Positions 8,555-15,713 of a DNA stretch of 15,713 nt are shown here, piece after piece. Below the pieces are notes generated by a model, which saw nothing but the letters and a program-made list of their open reading frames with translations, made no database searches and had not been told where the DNA came from. The DNA comes from Oxalobacteraceae bacterium UBA5157 (GTDB lineage: Bacteria > Pseudomonadota > Gammaproteobacteria > Burkholderiales > Burkholderiaceae_D). Each line of letters opens with the position of its first letter. Positions within the stretch are counted from its first letter, which is position 1. The position numbers were made by a program, and so were the translations under genes. The stretch lies in the NCBI GenBank assembly GCA_002415335.1, contig DHXL01000118.1:15134-30846 (forward strand), in the 5' to 3' direction.

Positions 8555-9115
8555 ATGCCTCTGATTCTTTTTAATAAACCGTTTCAGGTCATGTGCCAAT
8601 TTTCGCCGCATCCGGGGCGCGAAACCCTTGCCGATTACTTGCAAATACCGGGTATCTACCCAGCCGGACGCCTGGATGCCGATAGCGAGGGACTGCTGTT
8701 GTTGACCGATAACGGCCGCCTGCAGCATGACATCAGCCACCCCGATCATAAACAGACCAAGACTTACCTGGTGCAGGTCGAAGGCGTGCCGGATGCTCCG
8801 GGCCTGGCGCGCTTGCGCGGGCGATTGGATCTGGGGGACTTCGTGACCCGACCATGCGAGGTGAAGCAGGTGGAGGCGCCGGACTGGATGTGGCCACGCA
8901 ATCCACCGATCCGCGAGCGAGCGGCATCACCGACCAGTTGGCTCACGATCATTCTTGCCGAGGGCAAGAACCGGCAAGTGCGCAGGATGACCGCGGCCGT
9001 CGGCTTGCCGACTTTGCGCCTGGTCCGCATTGCGATCGGTCCGTTTTCCTTGCAGAGCCATCCGCTGTGGCCGGGCGACTGGCGCGAGGTTTCGCCCGCT
9101 GAACTGGCGAAATGA
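8555..9115 (+). CDS. rluE: 23S rRNA pseudouridine synthase RluE
   Basis: RluE isomerises one uridine of 23S rRNA (U2457 in E. coli) to pseudouridine. The 186-residue protein belongs to the RsuA/RluB/E/F family without an S4 domain. It has ILFNKPFQVMCQF, the catalytic motif GRLDADSEGLLLLT with Asp41, KTYLVQVEG, WPRNPPIRERAASPTSWL, and EGKNRQVRRMTAAVGLPTLRLVR. The tryptophan- and proline-rich block is RluE-like rather than RluB/F. The frame stays open to a TTG at 8477, but homology and the promoter support ATG 8555, which lacks a Shine-Dalgarno. The gene is divergent from icd, an arrangement shared with E. coli. An 8-bp stem overlaps the stop. Confidence 0.94.
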   Translation: MPLILFNKPFQVMCQFSPHPGRETLADYLQIPGIYPAGRLDADSEGLLLLTDNGRLQHDISHPDHKQTKTYLVQVEGVPDAPGLARLRGRLDLGDFVTRPCEVKQVEAPDWMWPRNPPIRERAASPTSWLTIILAEGKNRQVRRMTAAVGLPTLRLVRIAIGPFSLQSHPLWPGDWREVSPAELAK

Positions 9116-9137
9116 GGATGTTGGCGACGCATCCTCA
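9113..9137 (+). repeat. Stem-loop overlapping rluE stop
   Basis: TGAGGATG (9113-9120, including the stop codon) pairs perfectly with CATCCTCA (9130-9137) around a 9-nt loop. There is no T-run, so termination would be inefficient or factor-dependent. It may instead protect the mRNA 3' end. Confidence 0.5.
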
Positions 9138-9445
9138 ACTGGAGTCGTGAGAGGTTTGCTGCGCAGCGGCGCCAGAAAACACCGCACCACGATAGCAAAA
9201 TGGTAATGCCGCAATCACAAGAACGTCGTCCGCCGGATTGATCTTGCCAGAACAGCAAGAAGCATCTCAGTCCACCCACTATGTAACTGGACGAAGCGCT
9301 TGCCGCAAAAACGGCAAATTTGCGACCGTTCCGCCGTCTGGGGATTTTTTTTTGGAAACTTGTCAACCGACCACTTCGCCCATCGTTATCTGCACTGATT
9401 CACCAGAATCGTCGTTTCCCTAACACGTTAATTTGAGAGTCCAAA
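9138..9445. other. Intergenic region rluE to Lys/Ala-rich gene (about 310 bp)
   Basis: No gene is supported here. Features seen are a 6-bp inverted repeat TTGCCG-N6-CGGCAA (9300-9317), a run of nine T (9345-9353), and a TTGTCA (9360-9365) that could be a -35, without a well-spaced -10. A GAGAG at 9434-9438 may serve as a weak ribosome-binding site for the next gene. Confidence 0.4.
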
Positions 9446-9667
9446 ATGAATAAATTGATCGCCGCCCTGGTTGCCAGCCTGTTTGCAGTTTCCGCTTTCG
9501 CTGCTGCTCCTTCCGCATCTGCGTCCGCATCGGCATCCGCTGCGCCTATGGCATCTGCTGAAGCCGCTGCTCCAAAAGCAAAAAAAGCAAAAAAAGCCAA
9601 GAAAGCCAAAAAAGCCAAGAAAGCCAAAGCCGCCGCTGCTGAAGCCGCTCCTGCCGCTTCCAAGTAA
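9446..9667 (+). CDS. Small secreted Ala/Ser- and Lys-repeat protein, unknown function
   Basis: This 73-residue protein begins with a clear Sec signal peptide (MNKLIAALVASLFAVSAFA, cleavage after about residue 19). The mature part is low complexity: an Ala/Ser/Pro stretch with alternating SA (about 20-45), then a tandem KKA repeat of about five units (45-61), then an Ala-rich tail. The mature protein is strongly basic and probably disordered in the periplasm. The DNA also repeats, with 9-bp units coding KKA and 6-bp units coding SA, so slippage is likely. It resembles acid-shock Asr-type or histone-H1-like tails in composition only, and no domain is recognised. The signal peptide and the terminator just after the stop argue that it is a real gene. 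Confidence 0.75.
   Translation: MNKLIAALVASLFAVSAFAAAPSASASASASAAPMASAEAAAPKAKKAKKAKKAKKAKKAKAAAAEAAPAASK
9560..9640 (+). repeat. Degenerate 9-bp tandem repeats within the Lys/Ala gene
   Basis: About five to six A-rich 9-bp units of the form AAAAAAGCC or AAGAAAGCC follow one another and encode KKA. They mix AAA/AAG and GCA/GCC codons, so the array has diverged a little but remains prone to gain or loss of units in frame. Confidence 0.7.
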
Positions 9668-9683
9668 TTGATCGCTTAGTGTC

Positions 9684-9714
9684 AAAAAAGGCGGGCTGGT
9701 CCCGCCTTTTCTTT
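9684..9714. terminator. Terminator of the Lys/Ala-rich gene
   Basis: GGCGGG (9690-9695) and CCCGCC (9701-9706) pair around a 5-nt loop, with six A before and TTTTCTTT after. It is strong on the plus strand and usable on the minus strand. It begins 17 bp after the stop at 9667. Confidence 0.87.
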
Positions 9715-9897
9715 CCATCCGGCTTCACCGCTGTACCGCCCTCCCGTTTCCTCATCCACGCGCGCCGTGTCCCGCTCCACCTTAGCCATCACTCCTGGAT
9801 TTTTTGCCGAGCAATGGCGCTCCGTCGACTGCTTGCCACGATTAATGCAATGAGTGCCTCGCGGCTCGTTCATCGACCTGTTCTTTTCAGCTGTACC

Positions 9898-9906
9898 TGC
9901 TATGCT
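9898..9906 (+). promoter_or_regulatory. Extended -10 before DUF192 gene
   Basis: TGC + TATGCT (9901-9906) resembles an extended -10, with a start near 9913 and a leader of about 19 nt to the ATG at 9932. No Shine-Dalgarno is visible in that leader. Confidence 0.35.
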
Positions 9907-9931
9907 CTCCATCCCACTCGGATACCAAATC

Positions 9932-10390
9932 ATGAATAAATCCTCATATCTTATGCCGGCACTTTCAGCCGCATGTGCCCTGTTGCTTGCCAGCGCGTCT
10001 GCGCTGGCACAACCGGCGTCAACATTTCCAGTCGTAACACTCACGGCGGGCATTTACCTGATCAAGGCAGAAGTCGCGGCTACGGAGCAGGAGAGGCAGC
10101 AAGGGTTGATGCTGCGCGAAAAAATGGCTCAGAATGAAGGAATGGTATTCGTATTTGAGGCGCCGGCTGGTGTGTGCATGTGGATGAAGAACACTCTGCT
10201 GCCACTCTCGGTCGCCTTCATCGACGAAGGCGGGAAAATCATCAATATTGAGGACATGAAGCCAGAAACAACAGACTCGCATTGCGCAAAAAAATTGGTG
10301 CGCTACGCACTGGAAATGAATCAAGGCTGGTTCAAGCAGAAGAATCTTAAACCCGGCTCCACGATCGAAGGCTTACCGCGCGTTCGGTGA
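9932..10390 (+). CDS. Secreted DUF192 family protein
   Basis: The 152-residue product has a signal peptide (hydrophobic core ALSAACALLLASASALA, cleavage likely after residue 26) and a single DUF192 domain. The family blocks are present: ERQQGLMLREKM, EGMVFVFEAPAGVCMWMKNTLLPLSVAFID, and the C-terminal ALEMNQGWFKQKNLKPGSTI. DUF192 proteins are small, exported, mainly beta-sheet proteins of unsettled function. A longer in-frame ATG at 9854 exists, but only the 9932 start places the signal peptide at the N-terminus. It lies between the terminator of the Lys/Ala gene and the convergent rpsT, so it is probably monocistronic. Confidence 0.88.
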   Translation: MNKSSYLMPALSAACALLLASASALAQPASTFPVVTLTAGIYLIKAEVAATEQERQQGLMLREKMAQNEGMVFVFEAPAGVCMWMKNTLLPLSVAFIDEGGKIINIEDMKPETTDSHCAKKLVRYALEMNQGWFKQKNLKPGSTIEGLPRVR

Positions 10391-10462
10391 TGCCAACCCC
10401 TTCCCGCCGCGTTTCGGACTAGCGCGAGCGGGTCATGATCGTGCAACGGCGCTACATATGCG

Positions 10463-10493
10463 AAAAGCCCGAATGACGGACGTCATGCGGGCT
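10463..10493 (-). terminator. Intrinsic terminator of rpsT
   Basis: AGCCCG (10466-10471) and ATGACG (10473-10478) pair with CGTCAT (10481-10486) and CGGGCT (10488-10493), a 12-bp stem with one internal mismatch and a 2-nt apex. Read leftwards it ends in TTTT, about 47 bp after the rpsT stop. The plus strand lacks a T-run. Confidence 0.8.
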
Positions 10494-10539
10494 CTCATTG
10501 CTGAATCCCCGTTTAGGCAACGAGGACAAACGCGGTCTA

Positions 10540-10803
10540 TTAAGCCAGCGCTTTCAGAGCAGCGGCCAAACGGCTCTTGTGGCGAGCGGCCTTGTTTTTG
10601 TGAATGATCTTCTTGTCGGCGATGCGATCGATCGTCGAGATCGAAGACAGAAACACTGCCGAGGCTGCAGCCTTGTCGCCGCCATCGATCGCCTTACGGA
10701 CAGCTTTGATAGCCGTGCGCAGGGTCGAACGCTGGCTGGAATTATGAGCGTTTTGCTTGACTGCTTGCCGAGCGCGCTTGCGCGCTTGTGCGGTATTTGC
10801 CAT
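10540..10803 (-). CDS. rpsT: 30S ribosomal protein S20
   Basis: S20 binds 16S rRNA in the body of the 30S subunit. The 87-residue, Lys/Arg/Ala-rich helical protein begins MANTAQARKRARQAVKQNAHN and contains the conserved LRTAIKAVRKAI and IHKNKAARHKSRL segments; the length is standard. The ATG is preceded by AGGAAA about 9 nt upstream. A good promoter lies at 10881-10909, leaving a leader of about 70 nt that carries a 12-bp palindrome and a segment shared with the clpS leader. In E. coli, S20 represses its own translation; whether this leader does the same cannot be seen. murJ is divergent. Confidence 0.98.
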   Translation of the reverse strand: MANTAQARKRARQAVKQNAHNSSQRSTLRTAIKAVRKAIDGGDKAAASAVFLSSISTIDRIADKKIIHKNKAARHKSRLAAALKALA

Positions 10804-10858
10804 GAATAATATTTCCTAAATCGAGGTCGGGGTGCGTTCGCAAAGACGCATGGGTGAG

Positions 10859-10870
10859 ACAGAATTCTGT
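10859..10870. promoter_or_regulatory. 12-bp palindrome at start of rpsT leader
   Basis: ACAGAATTCTGT is a perfect palindrome lying at about +5 to +16 from the predicted rpsT start. It overlaps the element shared with clpS. It could be an operator or part of an RNA fold. Confidence 0.4.
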
Positions 10871-10880
10871 GAAGCCTCGG

Positions 10881-10909
10881 ATTATAGCGACTTTTTGCCA
10901 AACGAGCAA
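10881..10909 (-). promoter_or_regulatory. rpsT promoter
   Basis: On the minus strand, TTGCTC (10909-10904), 17 nt, then a consensus TATAAT (10886-10881). This is the best sigma-70 promoter in the window, as expected for a ribosomal protein gene. The predicted start is near 10874. Confidence 0.8.
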
Positions 10910-10967
10910 ATTCTTGCGGAAAATGGCACTCCATTGTTGCAGATGCGCGGCGCCAAGCATGAGCGGC

Positions 10968-10973
10968 TATAAT
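10968..10973 (+). promoter_or_regulatory. murJ -10 box 8 nt before the ATG
   Basis: A consensus TATAAT in the context CGGCTATAATTCGG ends 8 nt before the murJ start codon, placing +1 within 1-2 nt of the ATG. No Shine-Dalgarno or good -35 is present. The same CGGCTATAAT string precedes the tRNA-Arg gene at 15594-15603. Confidence 0.5.
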
Positions 10974-10981
10974 TCGGCCCC

Positions 10982-12532
10982 ATGAACTTGCACAAAACGC
11001 TCGCCACCATTTCAGGCATGACGATGCTCTCCCGCGTGACCGGCCTGGTGCGTGAATTCTTGATTGCGAGGGCATTCGGTGCGTCGGCCTATACGGATGC
11101 ATTCTTCGTTGCCTTCCGGATCCCGAACCTGCTGCGCCGATTATTTGCGGAAGGCGCTTTTTCGCAGGCTTTCGTGCCGATTCTGGCGGAATACAAGAGC
11201 CGGCAAGGCAACGCCGCGACCAAGGAACTGGTCGATCACGTCGCGACCGCGCTCAGCTGGTCGCTACTGGTTACGTGCGTGCTAGGGATCGTGGGGGCGC
11301 CGACCGTCGTCTATTTCGTCGCGACTGGCCTCAAGTCCACTCCTGCCGCATTCGACGTATCGGTGATGATGACGCGCATTATGTTTCCGTATATTGGATT
11401 CATGTCCTTCGTCGCGTTGGCGGGAGGAGTGTTAAATACCTGGCATCAATTCAAGATCCCAGCCCTTACTCCGGTTCTGCTGAATCTGTCTTTCATCGCT
11501 GCCTCGCTGTTTCTCGTCCCGCATATGAAGCAGCCGGTCTACGCGCTTGCGATTGCGGTCTTCGTCGGCGGCCTTCTGCAAATGCTGGTCCAGGTCCCCG
11601 CACTGGTCAAGATCGGCATGCTGCCGCGGATTGCGTTCAATCCAAGATTCGCGTTGAGCGACCGCGGCGTGCAGCGGGTATTGAAGCAAATGGTGCCGGC
11701 TACGTTTGCCGTGTCGGTCGCACAAATCAGCCTGATGATCAATACCAATATTGCATCGCGCCTCGAAAACGGCAGCGTCTCTTGGTTGTCCTACGCGGAC
11801 CGCTTGATGGAATTTCCCACCGCGTTGCTAGGCGTCGCGCTCGGGACGATTCTGCTGCCGAGTCTGTCAAAAGCCAATTCGGAGCGTAATGCAGGCGAGT
11901 ACTCTGCCTTGCTCGACTGGGGACTGCGCCTGACATTCTTGCTGGCATTGCCATCGGCCGTCGGCTTGGCGACGCTGGCCGAGGCGCTGACCACGACACT
12001 TTTCCATTACGGGAAATTCGACGTTCACGCTGTCCAGATGACCGAAAGAGCGTTGGTCGCGTATGGCGTCGGCCTGATCGGGCTGGTCCTGGTCAAGATC
12101 CTGGCGCCTGGATATTATGCACGGCAGGATATCAAGACGCCGGTCAAGATCGCGCTCGGCGTCTTGATCGCGACGCAATTGATGAACCTGCTGTTCGTGC
12201 CTTGGATCGCCCATGCCGGACTGGCCCTGTCGATCGGTTTGGGCGCGTGCCTGAATGCCGGCTTTTTGTTCTGGGGATTGCGGCGGCGTGGCATTTACAC
12301 GCCCCAGCGCGGATGGACCATGTTCATCACCAGGCTTACCGGCGCGCTGTTCCTGCTGGCGGGCGTCGCGTTATGGTGCGCGGCGCAGTTCAACTGGCTA
12401 GCGCTGCAAAGCCATCCATTTCAAAGGATAGGTGCCTTGGCGCTGGTGCTGACGGCTTGCGGGATAACCTATTTCGGGGCCTTGCTGGCGATGGGCTTTC
12501 GTTTCCAGGATTTCAAACGCCTGTCGCATTAA
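10982..12532 (+). CDS. murJ: Lipid II flippase MurJ
   Basis: MurJ moves undecaprenyl-linked lipid II from the inner to the outer face of the cytoplasmic membrane for peptidoglycan synthesis. The 516-residue protein is hydrophobic throughout, with a pattern fitting 14 transmembrane helices of the MOP/MviN fold. Residues essential in E. coli MurJ are at the same numbers: R18, R24, D39, R52 and E57, within LSRVTGLVREFL and TDAFFVAFRIPNLLRRLFAEGAFSQAFVP. The SVSWLSYADRLMEFP block with the conserved Arg near 270 is also present. The start is fixed by homology, and a -10 box ends only 8 nt upstream. rpsT is divergent, and a SirB1-family gene follows after 66 nt. Confidence 0.97.
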   Translation: MNLHKTLATISGMTMLSRVTGLVREFLIARAFGASAYTDAFFVAFRIPNLLRRLFAEGAFSQAFVPILAEYKSRQGNAATKELVDHVATALSWSLLVTCVLGIVGAPTVVYFVATGLKSTPAAFDVSVMMTRIMFPYIGFMSFVALAGGVLNTWHQFKIPALTPVLLNLSFIAASLFLVPHMKQPVYALAIAVFVGGLLQMLVQVPALVKIGMLPRIAFNPRFALSDRGVQRVLKQMVPATFAVSVAQISLMINTNIASRLENGSVSWLSYADRLMEFPTALLGVALGTILLPSLSKANSERNAGEYSALLDWGLRLTFLLALPSAVGLATLAEALTTTLFHYGKFDVHAVQMTERALVAYGVGLIGLVLVKILAPGYYARQDIKTPVKIALGVLIATQLMNLLFVPWIAHAGLALSIGLGACLNAGFLFWGLRRRGIYTPQRGWTMFITRLTGALFLLAGVALWCAAQFNWLALQSHPFQRIGALALVLTACGITYFGALLAMGFRFQDFKRLSH

Positions 12533-12584
12533 GTTTCATGCACATTCCTCTTCTCGGTCCCTTTATTTGATCACATCATGGTTA

Positions 12585-12590
12585 TATGAT
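12585..12590 (+). promoter_or_regulatory. Possible -10 box 8 nt before SirB1-family ATG
   Basis: TATGAT (5/6) ends exactly 8 nt before the ATG at 12599, with no Shine-Dalgarno between. A TTGATC lies upstream but with only a 12-nt spacer, so the -35 is unconvincing. Confidence 0.4.
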
Positions 12591-12598
12591 AGTTAAGT

Positions 12599-13434
12599 AT
12601 GATGCTCAAATCTCTCGATTACTTCGCTGCGCTGGTACAACAAGACGACTCGCTCCCGTTGTTTGAGGCCGCTTTGGCGATCGCGCAGGATGCCGACCCC
12701 GCACTTGACCTGATCGAACCGCAAGCCGAAATCGATGCGCTTGCCGCCAGGCTAATGCGAAGATTGCCTTCCGATGCGTCGCAATTGCAGAAGCTGCGCA
12801 TGCTCAACCATTACTTCTACCGCGAGCTCGGTTTCGGTGGCAACGTCAACGACTATTACGATCCGGACAATAGCTATCTGCATCGCGTTATCCGTACTCG
12901 GCGTGGCATTCCGATTTCGCTTGCGGTGGTATACATGGAACTGGCCCAACAGATCGGGTTGAACGTCAGAGGGATTTCGTTCCCCGGCCATTTCCTCATG
13001 AAGCTGTCAGTGCAAACCGGCGACATCATCCTGGATCCGTTCAATGGCGCCAGTCTGTCGCGCGAAGAGCTGGAAGAGCGCCTCGCGCCTTATGCCGAGC
13101 AGCAAGTGTACGCTGCCGATATGCCGCTCGCCGCGCATTTGCAGCCTGCGGAACCGCGTGAAATCCTGGCGCGCATGTTGCGCAACCTGAAGTCTCTGTT
13201 TGTCGAATATCAACGTTGGCCGCGATTGCTCGGCGTGCAAAAGCGCCTGGTGATTCTATTACCCGACGAGATCACCGAGCGCCGCGATCGCGGCTTGGCG
13301 TATGCAAACCTGGAATGCCCGCAAGCGGCACTGCGGGATCTGGAATCCTATCTCTCGGAGCGGCCCTATGCGGCCGATGCGGAGGCGCTACGCAGCAAGC
13401 TGCCCGAATTACGGGAAGCGAGCAGGAAACTGAA

Positions 13435-13438
<4 letters not shown>
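12599..13438 (+). CDS. SirB1/YchA family transglutaminase-like protein with TPR-like tail
   Basis: The 279-residue cytoplasmic protein matches the SirB1 (YchA) family. Its N-terminal helical region leads into the transglutaminase-like core, with NDYYDPDNSYLHRVI, RRGIPISLAVVYMELAQQIGLNV and FPGHF (128-132, with H131). The C-terminal part (LARMLRNLKSLFVEYQRW, RRDRGLAYANLECPQAALRDLESYL) looks like tetratricopeptide helices. A classical Cys-His-Asp protease triad is not evident, and the biochemical role of the family is unsettled. Two adjacent ATG codons could start it; 12599 is used because the -10 box spacing fits. Its stop overlaps the uup stop, leaving no space for a terminator. Confidence 0.9.
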
Positions 13439-15345
<1,907 letters not shown>

Positions 15346-15409
15346 AAATACCTGAAGTTGTCTGGCTGAACCGCCGCAGCGCTTCGCCGATTAATTGAAT
15401 GAAGCACGC

Positions 15410-15415
15410 ATTGTA
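15410..15415 (-). promoter_or_regulatory. Candidate uup -10 box
   Basis: On the minus strand, TACAAT (15415-15410) in the context GGTACAATGCG resembles a betaproteobacterial -10, with a start near 15403 and a leader of about 58 nt. No consensus -35 lies 17 nt upstream. Confidence 0.4.
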
Positions 15416-15597
15416 CCGATATACGAGCTTGCATTCGCTTTAGCGGATAGCAAGTCGGAATCCCCTTGTGGGACATACGACCTCTCGTCCGCTGAAAGCG
15501 GATGGAAAGCCGTTATGGGACTCCCTGCAAACAGCGAGCTGGAGTCCACTTTCGCGGCTGTCGAGCCGCCGCCACGATTATTGACCGCAGTGTCGGC

Positions 15598-15603
15598 TAT
15601 AAT
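15598..15603 (+). promoter_or_regulatory. tRNA-Arg -10 box
   Basis: A consensus TATAAT in the context CGGCTATAATCTCGG gives a start near 15610, about 34 nt before the mature tRNA. TTGACC (15581-15586) is only 11 nt upstream, too close to be a -35 for this box. Confidence 0.5.
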
Positions 15604-15643
15604 CTCGGTCGTAATTGAGGCACATGCTTTCAGTTGCCAGCGT

Positions 15644-15713
15644 CTCGCCGTAGCACAATGGATAGTGCACATGCCTCCTAAGCGTGGGATACAGGTCCGA
15701 TTCCTGTCGGCGG
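15644..15713 (+). tRNA. tRNA-Arg (CCT), partial at right edge
   Basis: The cloverleaf reads: acceptor CTCGCCG, TA, D-stem GCAC/GTGC with GG in the loop, anticodon arm CATGC-CTCCTAA-GCGTG (anticodon CCT, decoding AGG), variable GGAT, and T-stem ACAGG/CCTGT. The first six bases of the 3' acceptor strand (CGGCGG) are present before the window ends; they pair with a T2:G71 wobble. The T-loop reads TCCGATT, so position 55 is C instead of the near-universal T, which is unusual. Confidence 0.88.

Larger units (their letters stand above)
15346..15643. other. Intergenic region between uup and tRNA-Arg
   Basis: No protein gene is supported. The region is rich in inverted repeats: CCGCT-GAA-AGCGG (15489-15501), GGACTCC (15518-15524) with GGAGTCC (15541-15547), and GCGGCT-GTCG-AGCCGC (15554-15569). 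AGCGGAT occurs twice (15442-15448 and 15497-15503) in similar surroundings. None is followed by a T-run on the plus strand. The divergent uup and tRNA-Arg -10 boxes lie at either side. Confidence 0.45.

Noticed and set aside
9560..9640. Repeats resembling a CRISPR or satellite array
   Set aside because: The units are contiguous 9-bp codon repeats inside an open frame, with no unique spacers.
9854..9931. Upstream ATG of the DUF192 gene
   Set aside because: It would bury the signal peptide 26 residues inside the protein. The ATG at 9932 gives a normal secreted precursor.
15554..15569. GCGGCT-GTCG-AGCCGC as a terminator
   Set aside because: The 6-bp stem is perfect, but no T-run follows on either strand, so intrinsic termination is not supported.
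15391..15672. 93-codon minus-strand frame across the uup-tRNA-Arg region
   Set aside because: It runs antisense into the tRNA gene, its product has no recognisable features, and the DNA is better explained by hairpins and promoter elements.

Overview
This window looks like a stretch of core chromosome from a betaproteobacterium, most likely order Burkholderiales and perhaps Oxalobacteraceae. That placement rests on three things: protein character (RluE, Uup and MurJ are close to the E. coli families but not enteric), the presence of a Bpt-type aminoacyl-transferase that E. coli lacks, and GGCTATAAT-style -10 boxes. The genus is an inference. I see no insertion sequence, integrase, CRISPR array or phage gene. 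Both edges cut a tRNA gene: initiator tRNA-Met on the left (minus strand) and tRNA-Arg(CCT) on the right (plus strand).

Layout. Positions 1-47 hold the tRNA-fMet fragment and its promoter lies at 61-89. Positions 211-3466 carry four plus-strand genes: a zinc-ribbon NUDIX hydrolase, aat, bpt and pyrD. A terminator separates them from the convergent, translationally coupled clpS-clpA pair (3631-6236, minus). A 354-bp divergent intergenic region leads to cspD (plus). Two terminators follow, then icd on the minus strand. rluE (plus) is divergent from icd across a region with two clean palindromes. Then come a small secreted Lys/Ala-repeat protein, a secreted DUF192 protein, rpsT (minus), the divergent murJ (plus) and a SirB1-family gene (plus). 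uup (minus) overlaps the SirB1-family gene tail to tail by 4 bp.

How the genes fit together. The left third gathers most of a bacterial N-degron pathway. Aat puts Leu/Phe on N-terminal Lys/Arg, Bpt puts Leu on N-terminal Asp/Glu, ClpS recognises the resulting N-termini, and ClpA unfolds the substrate for ClpP (not in the window). The cspD-clpS-clpA, icd-rluE and rpsT-murJ neighbourhoods are recurrent in Proteobacteria. The rest is housekeeping: pyrimidine synthesis (pyrD), TCA cycle (icd), rRNA modification (rluE), ribosome structure (rpsT), lipid II flipping (murJ) and ABC-F ATPase activity (uup).

The window is mostly ordinary. The most interesting signals are regulatory. Several genes have a -10 box only 6-8 nt before the ATG and no Shine-Dalgarno, which suggests leaderless mRNAs. 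A 19-bp element is shared by the clpS and rpsT leaders. Paired palindromes lie upstream of icd, and a long perfect inverted repeat lies in the pyrD leader. I also flag the low-complexity secreted Lys/Ala protein and an atypical T-loop in tRNA-Arg.
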